Source: Parachlamydiales bacterium (lineage in GTDB: Bacteria > Chlamydiota > Chlamydiia > Chlamydiales > Rhabdochlamydiaceae). Taken from it: a stretch of DNA of 44,056 bases. Shown piece by piece: positions 9,742 through 17,979 of this stretch. The position numbers and the translations under genes are program-made. The stretch covers positions 1 to 44,056 of the forward strand of contig CANJJB010000008.1 in assembly GCA_947474635.1 (NCBI GenBank), in the 5' to 3' direction. Under the pieces are notes generated by a model. It ran no database searches, had not been told where the DNA came from, and saw only the letters and a list, made by a program, of their open reading frames with translations. The stretch's first letter is position 1. Each line of letters starts with the position of its first letter.

Positions 9742-11208
9742 ATGCGTAAATGTCTTTTGTTGTTGGTATTGGCCCTCATGGCGCAAGTTCAGGGATTGGA
9801 AATTCCTCAACAGGGGAATCTGCATATGGAGACTTTAGACAATGGTATTAAAGTTTGGTTCCAGGAAAATCCGACTCCTTCCTATATGGTATCCCTAAGA
9901 ATTGTTTGGAAGACTGATGAAGGGATGACTATTGATGCGCTCGATTGTCCCTATGATCAAGATGAAATTGCTGATTTTTTTGAATTTACAAAAGACAATC
10001 AAGGTCCTTGCCCTAAAGATCTCGGCATTATTGCAGTAGGAGATTTTGATAAAAATCAAATGAAAACACTGGTTAGAAACCAGTTTAGTGATATGAAAGT
10101 GTGGGCAGAGGCAAAAATTACTGCACCCATTGTCATTAAATCTTTAGACGGCAACAAAGCAACCAATCTGATGCTGGCTTATCCTACTGCCTTACAAAGT
10201 CTAAAAACAGAAGAAGCTTTAAAAAAGCAATGGGAAATCTATTTTTTACAGAAACTAGTGCAAGGAAAGTTCAAAGAATGTTTCAAGGATAAGTGGATAG
10301 ATTCTGTAGAATCGCGCTACCTTCCTCAGCCAGCTTGCATGGGAAAAGTCTACTGTGATGGACAAGATCCGCTTGAAATGTTGGTGGATTTTTTGATTGT
10401 AGTCCAAGATATTAGAAAAACAGGCTTTGTAGATGGAAGATTTAAAGCACTTAAAGCAGAAGCTCAAAAAAGTCTGCTTTCTATGAGTAGGAATTCTCCT
10501 GGAAATAACGACCTTGCTAATTACTATGCAGAGCAGTTTTCTTACGGTGTGAGATGTCCCCCTTACTCTTTTTTTATTACAACTTCCATGAATCTTATTT
10601 CAGAAATGGAGCTGCGCGATGTGAATCTTTTAATTGATCAGTTTTTAAAAGATAACAACCGGTTGGTAGAAATGAACTTAAGCAGCACAGCTCAAGCAAA
10701 CGAAGGCCAAATTATGGAAGTTCTTGGGGCATTTACGGCTGATCAGTTCGTATTGGCAATAAGAGAAGACACTACAGGTAGTGAAAGAATATTAAATCAT
10801 GCGCTTGCTTACATCCAGCTTCCTCTTAAACCAGAAGAATCTAAAGTTATTGGAGAGATTATTGAGGCAATTGGGAATCACGGATGGTTGTGGCTCGGGA
10901 TGCACCAAGGGGAATTGAGAGACAAAGAAAAAAGAATCAAGCATGTTCATCCTATGCGATTTTTAGGAGAGGTTTTTTCTAATACTCATTTGAAGTCGTG
11001 TATGCGCCAAGTGGAAAAAGATTCCTTAATATGGAGCAATTTTCTCAAGGGTTTAAAACCTAACATGGAAAAAGAATACGATCGTAATAACCTTTTTCGA
11101 CATGTTGAAGGTTTTTCTCAATCAGTAAGAGCCGATCCAGAGAAGGTGAAAGTATTTATCCAAAAACATGACTGGTCAGGACTTGTCAAATATCTTATTC
11201 AGGTATAA
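9742..11208 (+). CDS. Secreted M16 (insulinase-like) peptidase homologue without its active site
   Basis: This 488-residue protein has a signal peptide (about residues 1-19). Residues about 32-60 (TLDNGIKVWFQENPTPSYM...) are the first strand pair of an M16 peptidase, and IIAVGDFDKNQMKTLVRNQF (about 101-120) is the strand that normally follows the active site. Family members have well over 100 residues between these, including the zinc motif HxxEH; here the gap is about 40 residues and no HxxEH is present. The rest keeps the second M16 half-domain, then a C-terminal part from about residue 350 that I do not recognise. It is probably a non-catalytic periplasmic scaffold or binding protein. It leads a cluster of four envelope genes, with the next gene starting 2 nt later. 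Confidence 0.75.
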   Translation: MRKCLLLLVLALMAQVQGLEIPQQGNLHMETLDNGIKVWFQENPTPSYMVSLRIVWKTDEGMTIDALDCPYDQDEIADFFEFTKDNQGPCPKDLGIIAVGDFDKNQMKTLVRNQFSDMKVWAEAKITAPIVIKSLDGNKATNLMLAYPTALQSLKTEEALKKQWEIYFLQKLVQGKFKECFKDKWIDSVESRYLPQPACMGKVYCDGQDPLEMLVDFLIVVQDIRKTGFVDGRFKALKAEAQKSLLSMSRNSPGNNDLANYYAEQFSYGVRCPPYSFFITTSMNLISEMELRDVNLLIDQFLKDNNRLVEMNLSSTAQANEGQIMEVLGAFTADQFVLAIREDTTGSERILNHALAYIQLPLKPEESKVIGEIIEAIGNHGWLWLGMHQGELRDKEKRIKHVHPMRFLGEVFSNTHLKSCMRQVEKDSLIWSNFLKGLKPNMEKEYDRNNLFRHVEGFSQSVRADPEKVKVFIQKHDWSGLVKYLIQV

Positions 11209-11210
11209 TT

Positions 11211-12104
11211 ATGAAAAAAACTATTTTATTTTTTTGTGCGATTGTCATTGGGGTGGGAGCTTGTTTAGGTGGGCACCTTGTTTATTTGTATTTCCATCTT
11301 CAATTCGAGCCCAAAGATTTTCGACATGAATTTGTTTTGCGCGATAATCCCTTAAGCGTAGCTCCAGATGAGGCGTTAAAAACGCAGGCCTATCAAATTC
11401 TTAACCAGAAATTTTCCTACCTAGGGCACGGTCATCAGATGACAGCCTTTGAAAGTGAAGATCATCGCTATGTGCTCAAACTGTTCAATCCAAGACCCGC
11501 ATTAAATCCAGAAGCATTTCAAAGCATACGTGGGATGAAGCATATGTGTTCTTTGAAGTGGATCTCTGAAGCCTATTTTAAAAGAGCGTTTCTTATAAAG
11601 CGGCTGGTTCATTCCTACAAAATAGCTTTTGCGGAATTAAAGGAAGAAACGGGACTAGTGTATATACATTTTGATAATTCCACTTGCTTATCAAAAGCCG
11701 TTCATCTATCAACTAAAAAAGGGACGCATGAGTGGATACAATTAGATCAGGTCCCCTTTGTTTTACAAGTTAAAGCAGAGATTGCGGCAGAAAGGCTTAA
11801 GCATCTGGTATGCGAGAATAAGATTGAGGAAGTCAAAAAAACCTTAGCGAATTTATATGCTTTCTTTGATGCAAGAGCAAGAAAAGGGATAACAGACCGG
11901 CAACAAACTCTCTATAATAACTATGGATTTATTGGAGATAAGGTTGTTCAGATTGATGTGGGAAGAATAAAAAAAGATGAAAATATTCAAAAAATGCCAA
12001 GCGAAGAAATCAAACGCGTTTTTGGTCACATCAACAAGTTTTTACTTGCAAAGCATCCACAATTGTCACCCTTTTTTGTGGCAACAGCGCAAGATCCGGT
12101 ATAG
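11211..12104 (+). CDS. Membrane-anchored protein with a kinase-like domain (paralogue A)
   Basis: This 297-residue protein has one N-terminal membrane segment (about 5-28) and then a domain resembling a divergent protein-kinase/APH fold. FSYLGHGHQMTAFES (about 70-84) resembles a shortened glycine loop, and YVLKLF carries a candidate ATP lysine, K90. Near the C-terminus are D229, N237 in NNYGF and D249 in IDVGR, spaced as D-x7-N-x11-D. The paralogue at 20796-21587 has the same order and spacing, including K93. The domain should lie on the far side of the membrane if the N-terminus is an uncleaved anchor, which is odd for an ATP-using kinase. It may instead be a pseudokinase. No exact family is recognised. 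It is inserted between the M16-like and sulfatase-like genes with gaps of 2 and 29 nt. Confidence 0.65.
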   Translation: MKKTILFFCAIVIGVGACLGGHLVYLYFHLQFEPKDFRHEFVLRDNPLSVAPDEALKTQAYQILNQKFSYLGHGHQMTAFESEDHRYVLKLFNPRPALNPEAFQSIRGMKHMCSLKWISEAYFKRAFLIKRLVHSYKIAFAELKEETGLVYIHFDNSTCLSKAVHLSTKKGTHEWIQLDQVPFVLQVKAEIAAERLKHLVCENKIEEVKKTLANLYAFFDARARKGITDRQQTLYNNYGFIGDKVVQIDVGRIKKDENIQKMPSEEIKRVFGHINKFLLAKHPQLSPFFVATAQDPV

Positions 12105-12133
12105 TTGCACCACCTCTAAAGAGCAATTAATAT

Positions 12134-14026
12134 ATGGATGAACATAGGCACGTCAATTACGTGTATTTTGCAGTCTTATTTATTGTTATTGCTTTCTTGC
12201 ACATATGTCAGGTGTTTTTAGTCGACACAGATTCCGTACTCGACAGGCTGTTTTACATAACATACGCTCTTTGCCAATGTTTTCTAGAAGTGGGCATTCT
12301 CATTTTCTTAGGCAAATTTCTTATTAAAAAATTTCCAAAAAGTTTAAACCCCGTATTTATCATACTGACGTTTTTACTGCTCATTGTGCATGCTATTGAT
12401 TTTCCGCTCGTGCGTATCATGGATTGGTCGATCTGGTATGTGCTAGATTTTGTAGCAGCAGAAAGTTTTGAAAATCTCCTTGAAATGCTCTATGCAAGTA
12501 ACGTCTCCATTAAAACATGGATGACAGTAGGTATTGTCATTTTACTCTCATCTGGCCTCGGATTTGTATTTTTCCGCTTTACAGAATTGATTGCTAAAAA
12601 AAGGCCTTTGCATTTTTCTTATGGGAAAATCGCTATTAGCCTACTTACCATCACTTTATTTCTTGTGGCATTTGATCTTAAAACAGGGAAGGATGCATCT
12701 ATTAGCAGCAAAGATAAGTTTGTCAAAACACTCCCTTGGAAGGCAACATTATTTTCCAATGATTACCCTATGATGGTTGTCAAAAACCGGGTTACAAGTC
12801 CTCCCAAAGAGCAAATTGTTTTAGCAAAGCTAAATCAGATAGCCATACCTACTCTAAAAAAACCCAATATTTTTCTATTTGTCATAGAAAGTTTGCGCAA
12901 AGATTTTGTAACAAAAGACGTAGCTCCTGCAATGAATCATTTTCGGGAGCAAAACATATCCTTTCCCCAAGCTTTTTCTTCAGCTAATGGCACGCAGCTT
13001 TCTTGGTTTTCTATTTTTCAGTCAATGTATCCTCTCCACTGGGGTAAAATGCAACCAGCAGCATGGAAGGGGGGCAGTCTTCCTTTAAGTATCTTAAAAA
13101 AAATGGGATACAAGATTCATCTCTATTCTGCTGCAAGACTTAGCTATTACCAAATGGATGACATGCTCCTTGGTAAGGATAAACATCTTGCTGATTCGAT
13201 GAACCTGTTTTATCGGGATGATACAGGAGAGCCGTGGGAGAGCGACACCCAGTGTTTTCAAAAACTAGAAAGCGATATCACAGCATGGCAAAATGAAGAA
13301 GGGCATGTTTTCATTACTTTTTTAGATGCTACACACTTTGATTATAGCTGGCCCGCAACCGAGAAACCGAAGTTTTCACCGATTGTTGACCAAATTGATT
13401 ATTTAAAAGTGTCTTATTCCAAAGAGGACCTAGAAGGAATCAAAAATAGATACCGGAATGCCATTTTTTACCTCGATTCCCTTTTTGGTTCATTCATCAC
13501 CAAACTAGATAAGCTCCAGATGGGAGATGAAGCTGTTGTCGTAGTAACTGCCGACCATGGAGAAGAGTTTTTTGAGCAAGGCAATATTTTCCATGCTTCT
13601 CACTTGAGCAGCATGCAAACCGAAGTTCCGCTTTATTACCGCTTTGGAAAAGAAAGAGAGACATTTCTACCTGTGCAAGCTACCTTTACATCACACGTTG
13701 ATATTTTCCCCTCGATCCTTGATTATGTTTGTAGAGATAATATATTTGCCGATTGGTTTGATGGAGAATCTGTGTTTCGAGATAAAAAAAGACCCTTTGT
13801 TATTACAGCTAGATACAATGCCAGCAGAGCTCCCTATGAGTTTTTTATTCATAACGGAGAGAGCAAAATAACAGCCAGGTTTATGAATCAGAAAAACATT
13901 TATAAATCGAATGTCTTACAGATCCTTTCCAAAAAAAATGGACAAGACAAAGATATACCTTTTGAAGTAGCTCATTTAGAGCAAGAATTTGGAGACGCTT
14001 TTGAACATCTTTTTTCTAAGAAGTAA
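12134..14026 (+). CDS. Membrane sulfatase/LtaS/EptA-type phospho-transferase-like protein
   Basis: The 630-residue protein has an N-terminal part of about five membrane helices (residues 1-185) and a C-terminal alkaline-phosphatase-superfamily domain. The metal and nucleophile motifs of sulfatase-like lipid phosphotransferases are present: PNIFLFVIESLRKD with the metal glutamate, SANGTQLSW with a candidate nucleophile T287, ATHFDYSWP and VVTADHGEEFFEQG, and a late HASHL histidine. This architecture (LtaS, MdoB, EptA) moves phosphoglycerol or phosphoethanolamine from phospholipids to an envelope glycan or lipid A on the outer face of the inner membrane. The acceptor here is unknown. The downstream lipase-like gene overlaps its 3' end. 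Confidence 0.85.
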   Translation: MDEHRHVNYVYFAVLFIVIAFLHICQVFLVDTDSVLDRLFYITYALCQCFLEVGILIFLGKFLIKKFPKSLNPVFIILTFLLLIVHAIDFPLVRIMDWSIWYVLDFVAAESFENLLEMLYASNVSIKTWMTVGIVILLSSGLGFVFFRFTELIAKKRPLHFSYGKIAISLLTITLFLVAFDLKTGKDASISSKDKFVKTLPWKATLFSNDYPMMVVKNRVTSPPKEQIVLAKLNQIAIPTLKKPNIFLFVIESLRKDFVTKDVAPAMNHFREQNISFPQAFSSANGTQLSWFSIFQSMYPLHWGKMQPAAWKGGSLPLSILKKMGYKIHLYSAARLSYYQMDDMLLGKDKHLADSMNLFYRDDTGEPWESDTQCFQKLESDITAWQNEEGHVFITFLDATHFDYSWPATEKPKFSPIVDQIDYLKVSYSKEDLEGIKNRYRNAIFYLDSLFGSFITKLDKLQMGDEAVVVVTADHGEEFFEQGNIFHASHLSSMQTEVPLYYRFGKERETFLPVQATFTSHVDIFPSILDYVCRDNIFADWFDGESVFRDKKRPFVITARYNASRAPYEFFIHNGESKITARFMNQKNIYKSNVLQILSKKNGQDKDIPFEVAHLEQEFGDAFEHLFSKK

Positions 14027-14882
14027 GCTACTCAAGGGCGTAGACGCTTTTTTTTCTTTCACACATTTACTCTTTCATTACCGTCCCCATGAAACCATTG
14101 AGCCTCTCCATAATGCTGAAATTGATACCTTTAATCAGGAAAATGGTTTTTTTTCAGAAACAAGACCCATCATAGGAAGAGTTTCCGACTCTATTGAGGA
14201 TGTTCATACCTGTGTCCATTTTTTAGAAAGGCTTCCCTCACTTATAACAGATGTTCCCAGATGTACACTCGCTTCTCTAGAAGTCCTCATCAAGGGAATT
14301 GCCTACCGGAATCTATCAAAAGGTATGGAAATACCCCTTTACGAGTATGGACATGTGAATCACTATATCGTCGATCATGTCTTTGTATTATGGGGAGGTA
14401 TTCCCTCTTTTGGACTTGTTCCCAAAGACAAAGGGGTGCCGATCCTTCTTTTCCGCGGAACAGATGCCTCCTTTAACTCCATGAAAGCTTGGACATCTAT
14501 AGTCAGTGACTTTGATGTCAGAGGCCCTGGCTTTTCTGTCTATCAATACGCAAGAGACGAGATTCAAAAGTGGCTGAAAGATAAAAACGCACGGGCCATG
14601 GGATATAGTTTAGGAGGAGCCCTCGTTTCCTACACAGTCATATTGGATGGCGATTTGTTAAACCCTCACATCCCTTCCATTTCTTTCAATGCCCCCGGCC
14701 TTTTTCCCCATGTACGAAAAAAATGGAACAAAAACACCTATCATCCACCCCTCCACTCTTACACCGTGACAGGAGATCCTATCTCTAAAGTAGGCTCACT
14801 CATCGGTAATGTCCAAGAGTTTTCTTTCCCCACCCGCAAAAAACCCCTCGAACTACACACCAGCCTGCTTTTTCCCTCCTAA
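13989..14882 (+). CDS. Lipase-class-3-like alpha/beta hydrolase
   Basis: This 297-residue protein has PILLFRGTDASF, the strand and oxyanion segment of class 3 lipases, then AMGYSLGGALVSY with the nucleophile elbow G-Y-S-L-G (serine S207), and a late SFNAPG strand followed by VTGDPISKVG, likely the acid residue loop, and a candidate histidine in LELHTS. No signal peptide is evident. The longest frame begins at a TTG and overlaps the sulfatase-like gene by 38 nt. A TTG at 14001 with GGAG at 13991-13994 is the better-spaced start, and no ATG is available until after the RGTD motif region. It closes the 9.7-14.9 kb block. Substrate is unknown; a phospholipase or acylglycerol lipase role is possible. 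Confidence 0.75.
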   Translation: METLLNIFFLRSKLLKGVDAFFSFTHLLFHYRPHETIEPLHNAEIDTFNQENGFFSETRPIIGRVSDSIEDVHTCVHFLERLPSLITDVPRCTLASLEVLIKGIAYRNLSKGMEIPLYEYGHVNHYIVDHVFVLWGGIPSFGLVPKDKGVPILLFRGTDASFNSMKAWTSIVSDFDVRGPGFSVYQYARDEIQKWLKDKNARAMGYSLGGALVSYTVILDGDLLNPHIPSISFNAPGLFPHVRKKWNKNTYHPPLHSYTVTGDPISKVGSLIGNVQEFSFPTRKKPLELHTSLLFPS

Positions 14883-14892
14883 ATTAATGCCA

Positions 14893-14932
14893 CTTCAGAT
14901 AATCTGAAGTAAAACTTTAGATTATCCGAGGT
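14893..14932 (+). promoter_or_regulatory. Two direct copies of an 18-bp palindromic operator
   Basis: Copy 1 (14893-14910) and copy 2 (14915-14932) match at 14 of 18 positions and have a 22-bp repeat period, near two helical turns. Copy 1, extended by one base, is a near-perfect palindrome with a single-base centre (ACTTCAGAT-A-ATCTGAAGT, 14892-14910). The site ends 2 nt before the ATPase start and overlaps its ribosome site, so a protein bound here would block translation initiation or transcription. Identity of the binder is unknown. Confidence 0.6.
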
Positions 14933-14934
14933 GT

Positions 14935-16101
14935 ATGTTTAGACGACTCTTAAAGCCTTATATTCAAGAACTTGCGTTAAAGTACCCTGTGGTTACTTTG
15001 CTAGGGCCCCGGCAATCAGGCAAGACAACGCTTGTGCGTGAAGCATTTCCTCAAAAAACCTATGTTAATATGGAAGATGCTGAAAATAGGGCACTTGCAA
15101 CCTTGGACCCCAAGGGTTTTATGCAGGCATATCCACAGGGAGCCATACTAGATGAAGTCCAAAGGACCCCCCATCTTCTGTCCTATATACAGGTGCTTCT
15201 AGAGGAAAGAAAAGATGAGCGGGGGATGTTTATTTTAACAGGCAGTCACCAAGCAGAATTGCATGCAGCTGTTGCACAATCCTTAGCAGGCAGAACCTCC
15301 ATTTTACGCCTTCTTCCGCTTAGCCTTCAAGAGATACGGGGGGCCAATATCACAGACCCTCTAGAAGAGATTATTTTCAAAGGTGGATATCCTAAGATCT
15401 ATAAAGACAACCTGCCCGTCTCTAATGCCTACAGTAGTTATTTCCAAACATATGTCGAAAGAGATGTGCGGAAAATTTTAGAAGTGAAGGATCTCGTGCA
15501 ATTCGAAAGATTCATCAAATTAACCGCTAGTCGGATTGGGCAGTTGATTAATTATGCTAGCCTGGCAGCTGATGTCGGAGTGTCAGCAGTTACCATTAAA
15601 GAGTGGCTGGCTGTTTTGGAAGCAACGTATATTGTAACACGTCTTGGGGCCCATTTTGACAACTTTGGTAAAAGATTGATCAAATCTCCTAAGTTATATT
15701 TTACAGATACTGGGCTTGCTTGCTACCTTTTGGGTATTGATTCGGCAGCGCAGCTAGCTAAAGATTCTATTTATGGTCATTTATTTGAAAACTGGGTTGT
15801 GTTAGAGCTGATGAAGAGCTGTTATAACCAAGCAGTAGATCCTAGGTTCTATTTTTATCGAGATGTTTTAGGAAAAGAAGTGGATATATTGCTGCAGCGC
15901 GGTAGCCAGCTGATTCCTATTGAAATTAAAAGCAGTAAAACATTTTCTCCTGTTTTCTTAGAGGGACTGCAGTATTTTCATGAGCAAACTCCAAAAAAAG
16001 CTGAAGGCGGAGCTCTCATCTATGGAGGCGCGCAAACGCAAAAGATAGGGGACTTCCAACTTCTAAATGCGGAAAATTGTACACAGTTGATGCTGCTCTA
16101 A
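14935..16101 (+). CDS. AAA_14/DUF4143 family ATPase
   Basis: The 388-residue protein begins with an AAA_14 domain: Walker A LGPRQSGKTTLVREAF, then ILDEVQRTPHL (Walker B), and ILTGSHQAELHA (sensor 1). The second half is a DUF4143 region with YVERDVRKILEVKDLVQFERF, then a helix-turn-helix-like KEWLAVLEATYIVTRL, and YFYRDVLGKEVDILLQRG with IPIEIKSSKTF, a nuclease-like motif (D/E-xK) of the DUF4143 C-terminus. Members are frequent accessory genes of unknown role, sometimes linked to defence or toxin function. The double palindrome upstream suggests autoregulation or a silenced gene. The 3' end overlaps dsbB by 4 nt in convergent orientation. Confidence 0.9.
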   Translation: MFRRLLKPYIQELALKYPVVTLLGPRQSGKTTLVREAFPQKTYVNMEDAENRALATLDPKGFMQAYPQGAILDEVQRTPHLLSYIQVLLEERKDERGMFILTGSHQAELHAAVAQSLAGRTSILRLLPLSLQEIRGANITDPLEEIIFKGGYPKIYKDNLPVSNAYSSYFQTYVERDVRKILEVKDLVQFERFIKLTASRIGQLINYASLAADVGVSAVTIKEWLAVLEATYIVTRLGAHFDNFGKRLIKSPKLYFTDTGLACYLLGIDSAAQLAKDSIYGHLFENWVVLELMKSCYNQAVDPRFYFYRDVLGKEVDILLQRGSQLIPIEIKSSKTFSPVFLEGLQYFHEQTPKKAEGGALIYGGAQTQKIGDFQLLNAENCTQLMLL

Positions 16102-16562
16102 GTTCTTTTCAAAAACAGGCAAAAGACAACAAGCGCGCCCAAAGCATTAAATATGGCAAAGGGAAGGCCCACTATACTCTTAGGTGTTGCAGAGCAGAAC
16201 ATGCTTTGATAATTCCACAATGTCGGAGTGTGGATCTTGGAAGGGCAGGTGTAGTAAATGAGCCCGGATTGAATGAAGATGTGGATCATTGCAAGCGTAA
16301 AAAGCACGATGAGTAATATTTGGCACGTGACGACATAGGATGTTTTAAATTGGCTAAAGACTCCCAATATGCCATTGAATGCGATCAGGAGAAGAAGATA
16401 CCTTTGCATGAGGCATAGTGAACAAGGTGGGAAATGAAAAAAGACTTCCGCGCCCCAAGAAAACAATAGATAAACTAAACAAAAACCCAGCAAAATAAAG
16501 AAGGGAAGCTGGCAGTCTGTTCCTGTTTTAATCTTGTATGGAGATGACTTCAATAGTAGCAT
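16098..16562 (-). CDS. dsbB: DsbB-family disulfide bond formation protein
   Basis: The 154-residue protein has four predicted membrane segments. The periplasmic CxxC motif is in PPCSLCLMQR, matching the DsbB signature with its following QR, and a second pair is present in the later loop (YYTCPSKIH and SMFCSAT). DsbB re-oxidises DsbA with quinone as acceptor. Chlamydiae need this route because their porins and cysteine-rich outer membrane proteins are disulfide-linked. The ATG at 16562 has AAAGGA just upstream on the minus strand, which lies inside the end of the TraD-like gene, so translation may be coupled to it by the 35-nt overlap. It sits between accessory genes and the gene order is unusual. 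Confidence 0.88.
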   Translation of the reverse strand: MLLLKSSPYKIKTGTDCQLPFFILLGFCLVYLLFSWGAEVFFHFPPCSLCLMQRYLLLLIAFNGILGVFSQFKTSYVVTCQILLIVLFTLAMIHIFIQSGLIYYTCPSKIHTPTLWNYQSMFCSATPKSIVGLPFAIFNALGALVVFCLFLKRT

Positions 16563-16992
16563 TGTATTCCTTTAGTAGTTTTTCTAATTCTTCTTTTTCC
16601 CCATAACCATACCATTCTTTGCGGAAAGAGTTGCGCTTGAACTGTCTTTCTTTTAGAAGCGCTTTTGCTTCCTGAGACTCTTTCTTAAAGGAGACGGCTA
16701 GTTGTTGGGGGGTATTATGTATATCTGCTGCAAAGGCTTTTGTTCCGCTTGACTCCCATCTGTTTAAAATGGATGGGCTGTGAGAGTTGTCTTTGATTTC
16801 TAAGAAAGCTCCAAAAAGAATATTCTCGCTAAGATTGCCTATGCCTGTTTTTGAAACGAGCTCTCCCAACTTAATCAGCTTTCTTATTCTGATTTTTCGC
16901 TCCTTTTCTCTAAGGAGTTTTTCTCTTTTTTCTAGCACAGCTTTTTTCAAAGCTAGCTTTTCTTTTTTTTCGATGAGTTCTTCTGTCTTCAT
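16528..16992 (-). CDS. TraD-like conjugal transfer protein
   Basis: This 154-residue basic protein begins with a long charged helix (residues 1-45, Lys/Glu rich, coiled coil) followed by IRKLIKLGELVSKTGIGN and ENILFGAFLEI. The pattern RKxIKLGxLVxKxGL...LxGALLEI is typical of the small TraD proteins encoded next to traA in Ti-type and related relaxase loci. The C-terminal half (about 70-154) is not matched to any family. Placement near a TraA relaxase (17980-18831) supports the call. Such tra clusters are known in several environmental chlamydiae. I give moderate confidence because the family is short and coiled coils confound matches. Confidence 0.65.
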   Translation of the reverse strand: MKTEELIEKKEKLALKKAVLEKREKLLREKERKIRIRKLIKLGELVSKTGIGNLSENILFGAFLEIKDNSHSPSILNRWESSGTKAFAADIHNTPQQLAVSFKKESQEAKALLKERQFKRNSFRKEWYGYGEKEELEKLLKEYNATIEVISIQD

Positions 16993-17096
16993 ACAATTTG
17001 TCGTTAAAGCAACTTCCCAAGTTAGAGGAAGTTCGCGTTATAAATCATTGTATGATATATCAGACATTTTTAGAAAGAAAAATGTTTGCGCGAGTA

Positions 17097-17717
17097 TTAA
17101 TACGATTTGGTAGATGACTTATTAATCATGACATCTACACATTGCATAAATACCCGGAGCGTGGGATTTTTTTCCCCATTCAACATGTCGTAGATAGTAG
17201 CTCTAGAAATACCAACATCTTTAGCAAAAACAGTCTTGTTTGCCGATTTAAGATAGGCTTTGATGACATCCATCATTTGCTGAATTTGATTTCTTTTAAA
17301 GACCTCTAAAATGGCCTGTAGTATGAGGTGCTTATTTTTGGCTATTTTTTCAGGAGGATGAGAGTTTTTTGTTTTTTTTGCTTTTAAGGAAGGGGAGCGT
17401 TCTTGTTTCCCTAAATCAAGTAGGATTTCGTGGACACAGTTTACAAAAATCCGCAACGTAGGATTTTTCTTTCCGTTCAACATGTCATAAAGAGTTGCTC
17501 TAGAAATACCGACTTTTTTAGAGAATGCACTCTTGTTTGTGGATTCGAGGTATGTTCCAATAACAGTCATGATGGGAGGCAGGTTATTGTTTTCAAAGAT
17601 GTCTAAAATAGCATCAACAACATGATTGTTGTCTGGGTCAACACAGGAAGGTGTTTTTTCAGTTTTTGCGTTTGTCGGTTGTGTTTTCAATTCAAATGCC
17701 TTTTTCGTTTTTAGCAA
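17097..17717 (-). CDS. Tandem double-HTH regulator (HigA/COG3636-like)
   Basis: This 206-residue protein holds two copies of one domain, at about 33-98 and 132-198. Each reads about AILxxFxxNxxxxxMxVIxxYLxSxNKxxFxKxVGISRATxYDMLNGxKNPTLRxFxxCV, and the two halves share most positions of the VGISRATxYDMLNG helix-turn-helix. The pattern is close to the antitoxin-like DNA-binding proteins (FxKxVGISRATLYDML; NPTLRxF). Single-domain members act as homodimers, so this looks like a covalent dimer made by internal gene duplication. The start is uncertain: the longest frame opens with TTG at 17717, no ATG precedes the first HTH, and no strong ribosome site is visible. It is divergent from traA and is a candidate repressor of it. 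Confidence 0.75.
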   Translation of the reverse strand: MLKTKKAFELKTQPTNAKTEKTPSCVDPDNNHVVDAILDIFENNNLPPIMTVIGTYLESTNKSAFSKKVGISRATLYDMLNGKKNPTLRIFVNCVHEILLDLGKQERSPSLKAKKTKNSHPPEKIAKNKHLILQAILEVFKRNQIQQMMDVIKAYLKSANKTVFAKDVGISRATIYDMLNGEKNPTLRVFMQCVDVMINKSSTKSY

Positions 17718-17822
17718 GCGCTGTATGTATTAACTAACACTTCACCAAACTCTATGTTTTGTGAATCAGCCGATCTTATCAAGACTGGGTATTCTTTTGA
17801 AGAAGATCCTCCAAAAATCTCT

Positions 17823-17862
17823 ATTTTTAAACATATCATTTCGGAAAATAGTGTTTAAAAAT
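17823..17862. promoter_or_regulatory. Inverted repeat between the regulator and traA
   Basis: Arms of 11 nt (ATTTTTAAACA at 17823-17833 and its perfect complement at 17852-17862) are separated by 18 nt. It lies in the 262-nt region between the divergent starts of the double-HTH gene and traA. It is a candidate operator for the double-HTH protein. AT-rich content makes a chance repeat possible. Confidence 0.4.
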
Positions 17863-17979
17863 TGGCTAAGACAATCAAAAATGGTTGCAAAATACTTGGA
17901 TATTACGCAATATGCAAAGACTACTTTTGATAACTTTGTTTTTGCGTTAAAAAAAATATCAAATTTTTTAGGAGGAACA

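Noticed and set aside
16077-16316. Open frame overlapping dsbB in opposite orientation
   Set aside because: It is antisense to the DsbB membrane segments and has no family match or ribosome site.
16528-16992. Toxin partner for the HTH protein
   Set aside because: The protein is coiled coil and TraD-like, with no RelE/HigB-like motif, so a toxin-antitoxin pair is not supported.
17761-17979. N-terminal extension of the traA frame from a GTG
   Set aside because: The ribosome site at 17971-17975 points to ATG 17980 and the family opening begins there.
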